Assembly: GCF_003105155.1 (NCBI RefSeq)
Contig: NZ_QETK01000021.1
Coordinates: 38,503-102,502, forward strand
Origin: Pseudomonas sp. SDI
Lineage (GTDB): Bacteria; Pseudomonadota; Gammaproteobacteria; Pseudomonadales; Pseudomonadaceae
Direction of reading: 5' to 3'
Length of the DNA: 64,000 bases
In this document: positions 1-8,464 of the stretch, piece by piece
Position numbering within the stretch: position 1 is the stretch's first letter
Layout: every line of letters starts with the position of its first letter
Notes under the pieces: generated by a model
The model's input: only the letters and a program-made list of their open reading frames with translations
Databases searched by the model: none
Told to the model about the DNA's origin: nothing
Translations under genes and position numbers: made by a program

Positions 1-1
1 C

Positions 2-712
2 GGCGCCGACGGCAAACTGAATGATCAGGTGACCCTGGGTGTGGCGTACAGCTACCTGAACACCGATGTGAATGGCAAGAGCGGTGACAAAACCAAGGTC
101 GACGGCCATGCCTTCACCTTGTACGGTGGCTTTGAGCAAGGTAACTACTTTGTCGATGGCAGCCTGACCTATGGCCTCAACGACAACGAAGGTAAGCGCA
201 GCATTGCCAGCACGACCGCCAAGGGTGATTACGACAGTAACCTGTTTGGTGTGAACCTGGTCGGTGGCTACACCTACCACGTCTCCCCATCGGTCCTGGT
301 TGAGCCGCGCATTGCCGCTCGATACAGCCTGGTGAACATCGACGGTTACCGTGAAAAAGGCAGTTCTGCTGCGCTGAAAGTCGAAGATCAACGTTTTGAA
401 GTAGCGGAACTGGGTGCAGGCCTGCGTGTTGCCGGAAGTTTCCCGCTGGGCAATGGCACGTTTGAACCGCAAGCCCAAGTCATGGCCTACCACGACTTTA
501 TCGGTGACGAAGTCAGCAGCACGTCGACCTTCATCTCGGGCAACACGCCTTTCGTAACCAGCGGTACGAGTGCCGTACGCAACAGCTATGAAGCAGGTGT
601 AGGCGCTGACTACCACCTGGGCGCTGTCACGGTTGGCTTGAACTACGACTATGTAGGCAAGTCGGACTTTGATGCTAATACGGTCACAGCCAAAGTGCGT
701 TACGACTTCTGA
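2..712 (+). CDS. Autotransporter beta-barrel domain (3' part of gene)
   Basis: The gene begins upstream of the window, so only the last 236 or so codons are visible. The protein alternates polar and hydrophobic residues in short strands (YSYLN, FTLYGGFE, YFVDGSLTYG, VGGYTYHV) and ends in VRYDF. A C-terminal phenylalanine of this kind is the BAM recognition signal of outer-membrane barrels. This fits the translocator barrel of a type V autotransporter, which sits in the outer membrane and exports or anchors a passenger domain; the passenger, perhaps an esterase or adhesin, lies outside the window. The reading frame is open from base 2, so the GTG at 29 is an internal codon, not the start. The stop overlaps the next gene by one base (TGATG), suggesting translational coupling. 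The barrel assignment is firm; passenger function is unknown. Confidence 0.85.
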   Translation, partial: GADGKLNDQVTLGVAYSYLNTDVNGKSGDKTKVDGHAFTLYGGFEQGNYFVDGSLTYGLNDNEGKRSIASTTAKGDYDSNLFGVNLVGGYTYHVSPSVLVEPRIAARYSLVNIDGYREKGSSAALKVEDQRFEVAELGAGLRVAGSFPLGNGTFEPQAQVMAYHDFIGDEVSSTSTFISGNTPFVTSGTSAVRNSYEAGVGADYHLGAVTVGLNYDYVGKSDFDANTVTAKVRYDF

Positions 713-1578
713 TGACCGCTGCAAAGCTCAGCCCGTTACGCTGGGTTGGGATTTGCCTGCAAGGCACGGCACTGTTGTTCAGTGCCGTGCTGAGCGGTTG
801 CCAGTCACCTCAGCAGGCACTTCAAGCGCTGGCATCCAGCCATGGCCAGCACCTGGAAATATTGACGACCCATCCTTTCCCCTTGGCGATGGTCGCGACG
901 TTCACACACGCCCCGCCGCCCCGACTGCGCATTTATCTGGAAGGCGATGGCCGCGCCTGGGCCACAGCAACGCAGCCCAGTATCGACCCCAGCCCTCGGC
1001 AACTGATGGTGACGCGGTTGGCGTTGAATGATCCAACCCCATCACTTTACCTTGCGCGCCCTTGTCAGTTCGTCAGCGTGCCGACCTGCACCACCGACCT
1101 ATGGACCCATCGGCGATTCTCCGAAGAGGTCATCGCCAGTTTTGACCAGGCACTGGATCTGCTTAAAGCGCGTTATCACAACCAGGACTTTGAACTGGTC
1201 GGCTACTCCGGTGGCGCCGCCGTGGCCCTGCTGTTGGCCTCTCGCCGTGACGACATCGCCCAGGTACAGACACTGGCCGGCAACCTCAGCCCGAGAGAGT
1301 GGGCTCGGATACAGCAGCTCGCCCCGTTACGCGGTTCACTTGAGCCGTTGCAGTACCGCCAGCGCTTGGCCATGATTCCTCAAAGGCACTTGCTGGGAGG
1401 TAATGACCGGGTGATTCCGGTAGCGGTTGAAGCATTTTACCGGCACCAACTAGGTCCCTCTGCGTGCCTGGAAACTATCGTTCTACCGGGTGTCACGCAT
1501 GAAACCGGCTGGGATCAGGCCTGGCTGAACTGGCGAGGAAAATCAATCCAGTGCCGCCCCTCCCCAAACAGCAAGTAG
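712..1578 (+). CDS. Putative alpha/beta-hydrolase lipoprotein
   Basis: 288 residues. The N-terminus has a hydrophobic segment ending in the lipobox LSGC (Cys at about residue 30), so the product should be a lipid-anchored envelope protein. A nucleophile elbow GYSGG lies near residue 165. A later GGNDRVIP provides the usual acidic residue and THETGW near the C-terminus the histidine, giving a plausible Ser-Asp-His triad. These are the features of alpha/beta hydrolases; the substrate cannot be read from the sequence. The ATG overlaps the stop of the preceding autotransporter gene by one base, so the two are probably co-translated and may act together at the cell surface. No terminator with a clear T-run follows directly. 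Confidence 0.75.
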   Translation: MTAAKLSPLRWVGICLQGTALLFSAVLSGCQSPQQALQALASSHGQHLEILTTHPFPLAMVATFTHAPPPRLRIYLEGDGRAWATATQPSIDPSPRQLMVTRLALNDPTPSLYLARPCQFVSVPTCTTDLWTHRRFSEEVIASFDQALDLLKARYHNQDFELVGYSGGAAVALLLASRRDDIAQVQTLAGNLSPREWARIQQLAPLRGSLEPLQYRQRLAMIPQRHLLGGNDRVIPVAVEAFYRHQLGPSACLETIVLPGVTHETGWDQAWLNWRGKSIQCRPSPNSK

Positions 1579-1850
1579 TGCGCGCCGGGGGAATGAGATG
1601 ACTCGAGCTGGGAGATCTAACGAGCACTCCCATCATGCTTCAATGCTGCACTACCCATTCCTGGCGCTGAAGTAACGTACGCTTGCATGCCCCGCAGCCT
1701 TCATTTTTGAAGGCGCTCGGCGGCTTAACGCCGCTCACTCAGTCGATCACGCTCGAAATCCACCCAGCCAGGACAAGGCAGTGAATACGGATGCCAGCAT
1801 GCGCCAGGCGCTTAACTTGTTAGGCTCATACCCGCTACATATACCCCACA
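1579..1850. other. Intergenic, no gene seen
   Basis: Stretch between the hydrolase gene and the tRNA-Ser terminator. Its open frames are short with poor codon use. A GCGGC/GCCGC-rich segment around 1715-1740 may fold weakly, but I see no convincing gene, promoter or repeat. Confidence 0.5.
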
Positions 1851-1885
1851 AACAAAAACCCCCTGAAACCAATGGTTTCAGGGGG
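1851..1885 (-). terminator. Rho-independent terminator of tRNA-Ser
   Basis: A perfect 12-bp stem (1859-1870 with 1874-1885) with a 3-nt loop. On the minus strand it is followed by a U-run (A-run at 1854-1858 on the plus strand). It lies 11 bases past the tRNA CCA end, in the right orientation. Confidence 0.9.
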
Positions 1886-1896
1886 TTCTCGATGTA

Positions 1897-1986
1897 TGGC
1901 GGAGAGATAGGGATTTGAACCCTAGGTACTGTCGCCAGTACAACGGATTTCGAATCCGTCCCGTTCGGCCACTCCGGCATCTCTCC
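1897..1986 (-). tRNA. tRNA-Ser (anticodon CGA)
   Basis: Reading the minus strand, a 90-nt class II tRNA begins GGAGAGATG and ends with the matching CATCTCTCC-type acceptor strand, a G discriminator and an encoded CCA. The anticodon loop reads TTCGAAA (anticodon CGA), and the T-loop is GGTTCAAATCC. The long variable arm fits a serine tRNA. It decodes UCG. Confidence 0.95.
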
Positions 1987-2078
1987 AATGGCGCGCATGA
2001 TACCAGCACTTTTTAAAAAGGCGAAGCCCTATTTCAAAAAAAATTCGTGCTATCAAGCGCTTGCGAGAACAGGCCGCT

Positions 2079-2789
2079 TTACAGCGGCACGCCCAGGCGT
2101 TTTGCAACTTCTTCGTAGGCTTCGATTACGTCGCCCAGCCCCTGACGGAAGCGGTCCTTGTCCATCTTCTTGCGGGTTTCCTTATCCCACAGGCGGCAAC
2201 CGTCCGGGCTGAACTCGTCGCCCAACACGATCTCGCCGTGGAACACACCGAATTCCAGCTTGAAGTCGACCAGCAGCAGGCCAGCGTCATCGAACAGCTT
2301 GTTCAGCACTTCGTTGACCTTCAGCGACAGCGCCTTCATCTTCACCAACTGCTCGGCGGTGCCCCAACCAAATGCAACCACGTGGGACTCGTTGATGAAC
2401 GGATCGCCCTTCTCGTCGTTCTTCAGGAACAGTTCGAAGGTCGACGGCTCAAGCTTGATGCCCTCTTCCACGCCCAAACGCTTGACCAGGCTGCCCGCCG
2501 CGTAGTTACGCACTACGCACTCAACCGGAATCATGTCGAGCTTCTTCACCAGGCATTCGTTGTCGCCCAGCAGTTTGTCGAACTGGGTCGGCACGCCGGC
2601 TTCTTCGAGCTTCTGCATGATGAAGGCATTGAACTTGTTGTTCACCATGCCCTTGCGGTCGAGCTGCTCGATACGCTTGCCGTCGAAGGCCGACGTGTCG
2701 TTACGGAACAGCAGGATCAAACGGTCGGCGTCGTCGGTCTTGTAAACCGATTTGGCTTTGCCGCGGTAGAGTTCTTCACGTTTTTCCAT
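2079..2789 (-). CDS. purC: Phosphoribosylaminoimidazole-succinocarboxamide (SAICAR) synthase
   Basis: 236 residues, the normal length for bacterial PurC. It joins aspartate to CAIR with ATP to form SAICAR in de novo purine synthesis (cytosol). The N-terminal [11 protein letters not shown] and [12 protein letters not shown] motifs are the ATP-binding signature; VVRNYAAGS and LVDFKLEFG are the conserved substrate-binding segments. It lies downstream of the MBL hydrolase, bamC and dapA on the same strand, matching the Pseudomonas order I remember. An AGCGGAG-like ribosome site precedes the ATG. Confidence 0.97.
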   Translation of the reverse strand: MEKREELYRGKAKSVYKTDDADRLILLFRNDTSAFDGKRIEQLDRKGMVNNKFNAFIMQKLEEAGVPTQFDKLLGDNECLVKKLDMIPVECVVRNYAAGSLVKRLGVEEGIKLEPSTFELFLKNDEKGDPFINESHVVAFGWGTAEQLVKMKALSLKVNEVLNKLFDDAGLLLVDFKLEFGVFHGEIVLGDEFSPDGCRLWDKETRKKMDKDRFRQGLGDVIEAYEEVAKRLGVPL

Positions 2790-2818
2790 GATGGGCTCCG
2801 CTTGCTAATTAAGATGGG

Positions 2819-3577
2819 CTAGGCGATTTCGCGCCAGTCGAGCCCGCAATCCTGGTTGGCCACTTGTAGCCAGTCCGGGTCGCACCCGAGGGTGTCGACG
2901 AAACATTGCCGGGCCAGCTGTGGCAGGTTGTTCTTGCTACTGAGATGGGCCAGCACCAGATGCTGCAGGTTGCGCCAACCCAGCTCGTTCACCAGGCTTG
3001 CGGCCTGGTGATTGTTCAAATGTCCGTAGTGACCGCCCACCCGCTGCTTGAGAAACATCGGGTAGTGTCCACGCGCCAGCAGGTCGCGGCAGTGGTTGGC
3101 CTCGATCAACAAGGCATCCAGGCCCTGATAACTGGCCAGCAGCTCAGCATCGTATGAGCCGAGGTCGGTCAACACACCAAAGCGGCGCCGGCCATCGCTA
3201 AACACGTATTGCAGAGGTTCCAGCGCATCGTGGGTCACCCGCACGGCCTTGGCGCTCAGGCTGCCGACCTGCAGGGTCTCGCCGTCGGCCAGAAAACCTG
3301 CGGCCTCCACCGGCTTGCGCATGCCGCGCAAGGTACCCCGGCTCAGGTACACCGGTACATTGTAGCGCCGCGCCAGCAAGCCCACGCCATGCACGTGGTC
3401 GGCATGCTCATGGGTCACCAGTACCGCACTCAAATCGGCTGCGCTGACCCCGAGCAGCGCCAGGCGCCGCTCGGTTTCGCGCAGGGAAAAGCCACAATCG
3501 ACCAGCACGCAGCTGTCACCACTGGCGATCAGCGTGCCATTTCCCTGGCTACCACTCCCGAGTACGGCGAAGCGCAC
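2819..3577 (-). CDS. MBL-fold metallo-hydrolase (WalJ/YycJ-like)
   Basis: 252 residues. The metallo-beta-lactamase motif THEHADH (about residues 55-61) supplies the His/Asp ligands for two metal ions, and later DLGSYD, EANH and GHLNNHQA supply the remaining ligands. MRFAVLGSGSQGN at the start is typical of the YycJ/WalJ group, proposed as phosphodiesterases or exonucleases. The substrate in Pseudomonas is not known to me. The start codon directly abuts the stop of bamC, and purC follows after 29 bp, so it probably belongs to a dapA-bamC-MBL-purC transcription unit. Confidence 0.85.
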   Translation of the reverse strand: MRFAVLGSGSQGNGTLIASGDSCVLVDCGFSLRETERRLALLGVSAADLSAVLVTHEHADHVHGVGLLARRYNVPVYLSRGTLRGMRKPVEAAGFLADGETLQVGSLSAKAVRVTHDALEPLQYVFSDGRRRFGVLTDLGSYDAELLASYQGLDALLIEANHCRDLLARGHYPMFLKQRVGGHYGHLNNHQAASLVNELGWRNLQHLVLAHLSSKNNLPQLARQCFVDTLGCDPDWLQVANQDCGLDWREIA

Positions 3578-4693
3578 TTAACCCAGGTTGTCCTGAATGA
3601 CACTCAGCACCCGGCGTGCGACATCGGCCGGCGCTACGGTGTTGATGTTCTTCTCGACGGTAACCTGCACGTTGTCGCCCACCTTGCTCAGGCGAACCTG
3701 ATAGCGCTCGGCACGAGCTTCACGCTCTTCCTTGCTCGGCGCGCTGCCGAACAGCTTGCCAAAGAAGCCAGGCTCCTGATCCTTGGCCTCGGCCTTTTCG
3801 GCGAGGTTGATGTAGTACAGGCCCAGGCTACGGTTGATGTCTTCCACCCGCCATTCGCCCTGCTCAAGCGCACGACCAACGCTGGACCAGGCACGATCGA
3901 GGTCGGCGCCCAGGTTCAGCACCGGGTTGCCGCTGCCGTCTTCGCTGAGGGTGACACGGCTGGGCGCATCGAAATCGCGCGCGGCGAGCAACGACACCGA
4001 ACCGCCCTTCTCGGCGCTGCGGGTCATGCTGGCAAGCATTTCGTCGACCAGCAAGGCGTCGATACCGGTGTTCTGCGAACGTGCCGGGAAATCCTGTTCG
4101 GCGGTGCTGCCGGCCGGACGCTCGACGGTGACCACGTACACTTCACTGGTATTGCGCTGCACGCCTGGCTCAATCCGCACGCGCGCACGGATTTCACTGT
4201 CGCTGCTGCTCGCGGCACTGCCGAGGCGCTTGGCCATGGACGTGGAGAGCTCGTCGAAACGCTGCCAGGTGGTGTTGAATTCGCCGGTTTGCGGCCGCTC
4301 TTCAGCGATGCGGAAACCGTTATCCTCGAAGAACTGACGGGCTACCGGCCAGACTTCGGCCGGTGCGCGCTGAGCCAGCACCCAACGCGAGGCACCGCTC
4401 TTCTGCAAGCTGAAATCGCTGATATCGGCGCTCGCCGACAGCGGCTGTGGACGCGGCACTTCGTACTCGCCCTTGACGTTGTCGTCGGCGACATTGAGTG
4501 GAATCGGCAACAGCGGGTCAAGTCGCTTGATGTTGCTCGCATCTGGCGGCAGCTGCATCGGGGCGGTCTGAGTCGCCTCCAGATAATCGCTACCACGGTC
4601 GCGGAAGTAACCCTCTTCCCCCCAGAGCCAACCACAACCGCTGGTGCTCGAGATGATCAAGGCAAGGGCAGAAAGACCAGCCAATCGCTTCAT
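3578..4693 (-). CDS. bamC: Outer membrane assembly lipoprotein BamC (NlpB)
   Basis: 371 residues from the ATG at 4693. A longer frame extends to 4831, but only the start at 4693 gives a proper lipoprotein signal ([13 protein letters not shown]...TSGC, Cys near residue 20). The lipobox has Thr rather than Leu/Val at -3, slightly unusual. The mature N-terminus [20 protein letters not shown] is the conserved unstructured BamC lasso that binds BamD. Two helix-grip domains follow ([14 protein letters not shown] onward; [19 protein letters not shown] onward). It acts at the inner face of the outer membrane in the BAM complex. It lies 17 bp downstream of dapA, as in many gamma-proteobacteria. Confidence 0.92.
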   Translation of the reverse strand: MKRLAGLSALALIISSTSGCGWLWGEEGYFRDRGSDYLEATQTAPMQLPPDASNIKRLDPLLPIPLNVADDNVKGEYEVPRPQPLSASADISDFSLQKSGASRWVLAQRAPAEVWPVARQFFEDNGFRIAEERPQTGEFNTTWQRFDELSTSMAKRLGSAASSSDSEIRARVRIEPGVQRNTSEVYVVTVERPAGSTAEQDFPARSQNTGIDALLVDEMLASMTRSAEKGGSVSLLAARDFDAPSRVTLSEDGSGNPVLNLGADLDRAWSSVGRALEQGEWRVEDINRSLGLYYINLAEKAEAKDQEPGFFGKLFGSAPSKEEREARAERYQVRLSKVGDNVQVTVEKNINTVAPADVARRVLSVIQDNLG

Positions 4694-4710
4694 GCGGTGT
4701 ACGTCCTCAA

Positions 4711-5589
4711 TTAAAACTTCAGGCCGCACTGGCGCATTGCCTGGCGTACCGTATCGTGACAGGAGTCGCTCAGCCAGGTCAGCGGCAGGCGGATACCCTT
4801 GTGCATCAGGCCCATTTCGACCAAAGCCCACTTCACCGGAATCGGGTTGGCTTCGACGAACAGGTCTTTGTGCAGGGGCATCAATTTTTCGTTGATGGCG
4901 CGGGCTGTCTCGGCGTCGCCTGCGAGTGCGGCATTACAGAGGTCGGCCATCTCCCGTGGGGCGACGTTGGCAGTCACGGAAATATTGCCCTTGCCGCCAA
5001 GCAGGATCAGTTCGACCGCAGTCGGATCGTCGCCCGACAGCACGATGAAGTCGCTGCTCACACCATCAAGGATGGCCTTGGCGCGCTTCAGATCGCCAGT
5101 GGCTTCCTTGATGCCGATGATGTTCGGCACGCTGGACAGGCGAATCACGGTCTCGGCCTGCATGTCGCAGGAGGTGCGGCCGGGAACGTTGTAGAGGATC
5201 TGCGGGATATCGACGGCTTCGGCAATGTGCTTGAAGTGCTGGTACAGGCCTTCCTGGGTCGGCTTGTTGTAGTACGGCACCACCAGCAGGCAGGCGTCGG
5301 CGCCAGCCGCTTTGGCATTCTGGGTCAGGTGCACGGCTTCGCTGGTGGAGTTGGCACCGGTGCCGGCGATGACCGGAATACGGCCAGCAACGCGCTTGAC
5401 GACGAATTCGATGACCTTGATGTGTTCATTTACATCGAGGGTAGCCGACTCGCCGGTAGTACCGACGGCGACGATGGCATGGGTGCCTTTTTCCAGGTGG
5501 AAGTCCACGAGTTTGCCGAGGCTGTCCCAATCAAGACGCCCTTGTGCATCCATGGGTGTGACCAATGCCACCATACTGCCCGCAATCAT
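4711..5589 (-). CDS. dapA: 4-hydroxy-tetrahydrodipicolinate synthase
   Basis: 292 residues from the ATG at 5589, preceded by AGGAGC at good spacing; the open frame extends upstream to 5832 but lacks family similarity there. It condenses pyruvate and aspartate semialdehyde, the first committed step of lysine/diaminopimelate synthesis. The VGTTGES motif binds the keto acid, YNVPGRT carries the catalytic Tyr, and GIKEATGDL carries the Schiff-base Lys (near residue 161). It is divergent from gcvR with about 260 bp between them and heads the bamC-MBL-purC block. Confidence 0.97.
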   Translation of the reverse strand: MIAGSMVALVTPMDAQGRLDWDSLGKLVDFHLEKGTHAIVAVGTTGESATLDVNEHIKVIEFVVKRVAGRIPVIAGTGANSTSEAVHLTQNAKAAGADACLLVVPYYNKPTQEGLYQHFKHIAEAVDIPQILYNVPGRTSCDMQAETVIRLSSVPNIIGIKEATGDLKRAKAILDGVSSDFIVLSGDDPTAVELILLGGKGNISVTANVAPREMADLCNAALAGDAETARAINEKLMPLHKDLFVEANPIPVKWALVEMGLMHKGIRLPLTWLSDSCHDTVRQAMRQCGLKF

Positions 5590-5849
5590 GAAACTGCTCC
5601 TGCCGGAAAAAGAGAGCGGTAATGGTACTGGCGCCATCGGGCTTGCACAAGCGAAGCAGGCGGGCGGAGCATTCCCCTCGGCGAGCATTTTCGCTACCCT
5701 TCTCTCTTTGATCGGTACACAGTGGCCCGCCGGGCCGCCGACAACGCGCCCCGACAGTGCCCGAACCCTCGATCCTGAGCCTCGGGACCACGCCGACAAG
5801 CCTATTTGCCCCGTCACGTACCGACCGCTCATCGCTTTAGGAATGCTGC

Positions 5850-6410
5850 ATGTCCACCCCCACCGTTCGCGAACAATTCCTTGTCATCAGCGCCCTGGGC
5901 CCCAATCCCATGGAGCTGACCAATATCCTGTGCCGGGCCAGCAACGACAACCGCTGCTCGGTGGTGACCTCGCGCCTGACCCGCCACGGCGAATGCAGCG
6001 CACTGGTATTGCAGGTCGCCGGCAACTGGGACGCGCTGGCGCGGTTCGAGGCGGCGCTGCCCGGCCTGGCCAAGAAGCACACCTTCACCGTCAACGTGGT
6101 GCGCAGTGCCGAGCTGGAAGTACGCCCGCAATCGCTGCCGTACGTCGCTTATGTCAGCGCTGCGTACCGGGCCGATATCGTCAATGAGCTGTGCCAGTTC
6201 TTCATCGACCACCATGTCGAACTGGAGAACCTCACCTGCGACACCTATCAGGCACCACAAACCGGCGGCACCATGCTCAATGCCACCTTTACCGTGACCC
6301 TGCCGGCCGGCACCCAGATCAGTTGGCTGCGTGACCAGTTCCTCGACTTTGCCGACGCGCTGAACCTTGATGCGCTGATCGAACCGTGGCGCCCACAAAA
6401 CCCGATGTAA
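5850..6410 (+). CDS. gcvR: GcvR-like ACT-domain regulator of glycine cleavage
   Basis: 186 residues containing two ACT-type domains (about 8-85 and 95-175), with [17 protein letters not shown] as the first ligand-binding turn. In E. coli GcvR antagonises GcvA to repress glycine-cleavage genes. In Pseudomonas the same family is annotated as GcvR, but its partner is not shown here. The gene is followed 11 bp later by the peroxiredoxin gene bcp, probably in one transcript. The regulatory target is inferred from the family, not from this sequence. Confidence 0.82.
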   Translation: MSTPTVREQFLVISALGPNPMELTNILCRASNDNRCSVVTSRLTRHGECSALVLQVAGNWDALARFEAALPGLAKKHTFTVNVVRSAELEVRPQSLPYVAYVSAAYRADIVNELCQFFIDHHVELENLTCDTYQAPQTGGTMLNATFTVTLPAGTQISWLRDQFLDFADALNLDALIEPWRPQNPM

Positions 6411-6421
6411 GGAGGCTTTTC

Positions 6422-6895
6422 ATGGCTGTTGAACTCGACCAGACCGTCGCCGACTTCCAGGCCCAGGCCACCAGTGGCCAAACCGTCAGCCTGGCGGCGC
6501 TGAAGGGCAAACAAGTGGTGATCTACTTCTATCCGAAGGACAGCACCCCCGGCTGCACCACCGAAGGCCAGGGTTTTCGCGACCAGTACGCGGCGTTTCA
6601 AGCGGCCGACACCGAGGTGTTCGGGGTGTCGCGCGACGGCTTGAAGTCGCATGAAAACTTCAAGGCCAAGCAGGGTTTCCCGTTCGAGCTGATCAGCGAC
6701 AAGGACGAGGCGCTGTGCCAACTGTTCGATGTAATCAAGCTGAAGAAACTGTACGGCAAGGAATACCTGGGCGTAGACCGCAGCACCTTCCTGATCGACC
6801 GCAACGGTGTGCTGCGCAAGGAATGGCGTGGTGTGAAGGTGCCGGGGCACGTAGATGCAGTGCTGGCTGAAGCACAGGCGCTGAGCAAGGCCTAA
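6422..6895 (+). CDS. bcp: Thioredoxin-dependent thiol peroxidase (BCP/PrxQ)
   Basis: 157 residues from the ATG at 6422, which follows a strong AAGGAGG. The active-site segment DSTPGCTTEGQGFRD places the peroxidatic Cys at residue 45. The resolving Cys found at position 50 in E. coli Bcp is replaced by Gln; the only other Cys is residue 99. The protein may thus act as a 1-Cys enzyme or use Cys99. It reduces hydroperoxides in the cytosol with thioredoxin as usual donor. The pairing with gcvR/dapA is conserved in Pseudomonas from memory. Confidence 0.93.
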   Translation: MAVELDQTVADFQAQATSGQTVSLAALKGKQVVIYFYPKDSTPGCTTEGQGFRDQYAAFQAADTEVFGVSRDGLKSHENFKAKQGFPFELISDKDEALCQLFDVIKLKKLYGKEYLGVDRSTFLIDRNGVLRKEWRGVKVPGHVDAVLAEAQALSKA

Positions 6896-6920
6896 GTTTT
6901 TCGAGCTGCCTTGCAGCCCG

Positions 6921-6990
6921 TCGCGGGACGAGCCCGTTACCACAGAAGCGCAACACCGGCTGCTTTTCTGTGGCAGCGGGCTCGTCCCGC
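6921..6990. repeat. REP-type inverted pair
   Basis: GCGGGACGAGCCCG at about 6923-6936 is repeated in inverted form at about 6977-6990 (CGGGCTCGTCCCGC). The flanking CACAGAA / TTCTGTG extends the arms. This is the look of the short intergenic REP family of P. putida-type genomes. It sits between two convergent genes (bcp and perM) and may also end transcription. No T-run is present. Confidence 0.75.
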
Positions 6991-6997
6991 AATGCCG

Positions 6998-8071
6998 TTA
7001 GAGCAACGGCGCCACCAGCGGCTCACGTCGCGGCCAGGCATCCAGCACCGCCTTGAACAGCGTTGCCAGCGGGATTGCAAAGAAAATCCCCCAGAACCCC
7101 CAGAGCCCACCAAACAGCAGTACCGCGCAAATGATCGCCACAGGGTGCAGGCTCACCGCTTCGGAGAACAGCAACGGCACCAGCACGTTGCCATCCAGTG
7201 CCTGAATGATCGCGTACACCGCCATCAGGTAGATGAACTGGTCGCCCCAGCCCCACTGGAACAGCGCGATCAAGGTGACCGGCACGGTCACCACCACGGC
7301 CCCCACATACGGCACCACTACCGACAAGCCCACCAACAGCGCCAGCAGGGCCGCATAGTTAAGCCCAAGCCAGACGAAGGCGATGTAGGTGGTCACGCCG
7401 CAGATCAGGATCTCGATACCCTTGCCGCGGATGTAGTTGGCGATCTGCCGATTCATCTCTTGCGCAACCCGCGTCATCAACGCGCGCTCCCGCGGCAGGT
7501 AGCCTCCGGCCCAGTGCGCAATCAGTTCGCGATCCTTGAGAAAGAAGAACACCAGGATCGGCACCAGCACCAGGTAGATCATGATATTCACCAGCAAGGG
7601 CAAGCTCGACAACGAGAAACTCAGCGCCCACTGACCGAACTTGCCGATCTCGCCGCGCATCGCCTCGATTGCCTGCAACACCTGCTCGTCGGAGACCAGA
7701 TGCGGATAACGCTCCGGCAACAGCAGCAGGAGCGACTGCCATTTGCCGAGCATGCCCGGCAATTCGTTGAACAAGGTGATCAACTGATGCCAGAGCAGCG
7801 GCACCAGCACCAGCAGAAACACCGCCAGCGCCCCGAGGAACAGGGTAAATACCAACCCTACGGCAACCTTGCTCGGCACCCGCCAGCGCTCCAGCGCGTT
7901 GACCAGCCCCTGCATCAGGAACGCCAGCACCATACCGGCCAGCACCGGCGCAAGCATCCCGCCCAGGGTAAGGATCGCGGTAAAACCGAGAAACAGCAGA
8001 ACCGCCAGCACCACGGCCTCCTCATCGGAGAAGTAGCGATGCAGCCAGTTGCGAAGCACTTTGAACATCAA
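6998..8071 (-). CDS. AI-2E family (PerM) membrane protein
   Basis: 357 residues with about 7-8 hydrophobic segments: two near the N-terminus (residues about 20-60), one near 65-95, one around 160-185, and a cluster from about 220 to 335. The C-terminal DGNVLVPLLFSEAVSLHP and WGIFFAIPLATLFKAV are the conserved AI-2E transporter (former UPF0118/PerM) signatures. The family exports small molecules or ions; its substrate in Pseudomonas is unproven. The gene is followed in the operon direction only by the REP pair. It lies 23 bp downstream of the TusA-like gene and is likely co-transcribed with it. Confidence 0.88.
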   Translation of the reverse strand: MMFKVLRNWLHRYFSDEEAVVLAVLLFLGFTAILTLGGMLAPVLAGMVLAFLMQGLVNALERWRVPSKVAVGLVFTLFLGALAVFLLVLVPLLWHQLITLFNELPGMLGKWQSLLLLLPERYPHLVSDEQVLQAIEAMRGEIGKFGQWALSFSLSSLPLLVNIMIYLVLVPILVFFFLKDRELIAHWAGGYLPRERALMTRVAQEMNRQIANYIRGKGIEILICGVTTYIAFVWLGLNYAALLALLVGLSVVVPYVGAVVVTVPVTLIALFQWGWGDQFIYLMAVYAIIQALDGNVLVPLLFSEAVSLHPVAIICAVLLFGGLWGFWGIFFAIPLATLFKAVLDAWPRREPLVAPLL

Positions 8072-8094
8072 CGTTCCTTAAGCCGCGAAAAAAT

Positions 8095-8334
8095 TCAGGC
8101 CTTTTTCAACCAGTAGCTATACACCCCGGCCTCAACCTGTTCGAGCAGCAACGTATGACCTGCCAATTGGGCAAACGTGCGGAAATCCCGCTGCGATCCG
8201 CCATCGGTGGCAATCACCTTGAGCACCGCACCGCTGGCCAGCCGGTTGAGCTCAAGCTTGGCCTTGAGCAGCGGCAACGGGCAATTCAGGCCACTGGCAT
8301 CCAGTTCGGCATCGCAGGGTGGAACGTCGGACAT
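8095..8334 (-). CDS. TusA-family sulfur carrier
   Basis: 79 residues from the ATG at 8334; a longer frame to 8631 runs into the divergent protease gene and has no family match. The motif LNCPLPLLKAK contains the CPxP signature with the sulfur-carrying Cys. The C-terminal half (VIATDGGSQRDFRTFAQ) is the TusA/SirA fold. From memory, the Pseudomonas aeruginosa counterpart in the same place (PA1006) is needed for molybdenum cofactor homeostasis and nitrate growth, which may apply here. It is divergent from the M48 protease gene. Confidence 0.88.
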   Translation of the reverse strand: MSDVPPCDAELDASGLNCPLPLLKAKLELNRLASGAVLKVIATDGGSQRDFRTFAQLAGHTLLLEQVEAGVYSYWLKKA

Positions 8335-8464
8335 CGGGTTTCTCCAGACGGGCGCCCACGCCAGGGTGGCGTGGCGGGCTGCAAAGGCCTCGTAGAATAC
8401 CGCCACTGGTCGCCAACGTGCGAGCCGGCTACAGTAAGGTTCTTTGTCGACCAGAGCTTCGTGC

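Noticed and set aside
3578..4831. Longer BamC start at 4831, and longer DapA start at 5832
   Set aside because: The extra residues have no family match, cover the neighbouring gene or promoter, and would bury the lipoprotein signal of BamC.
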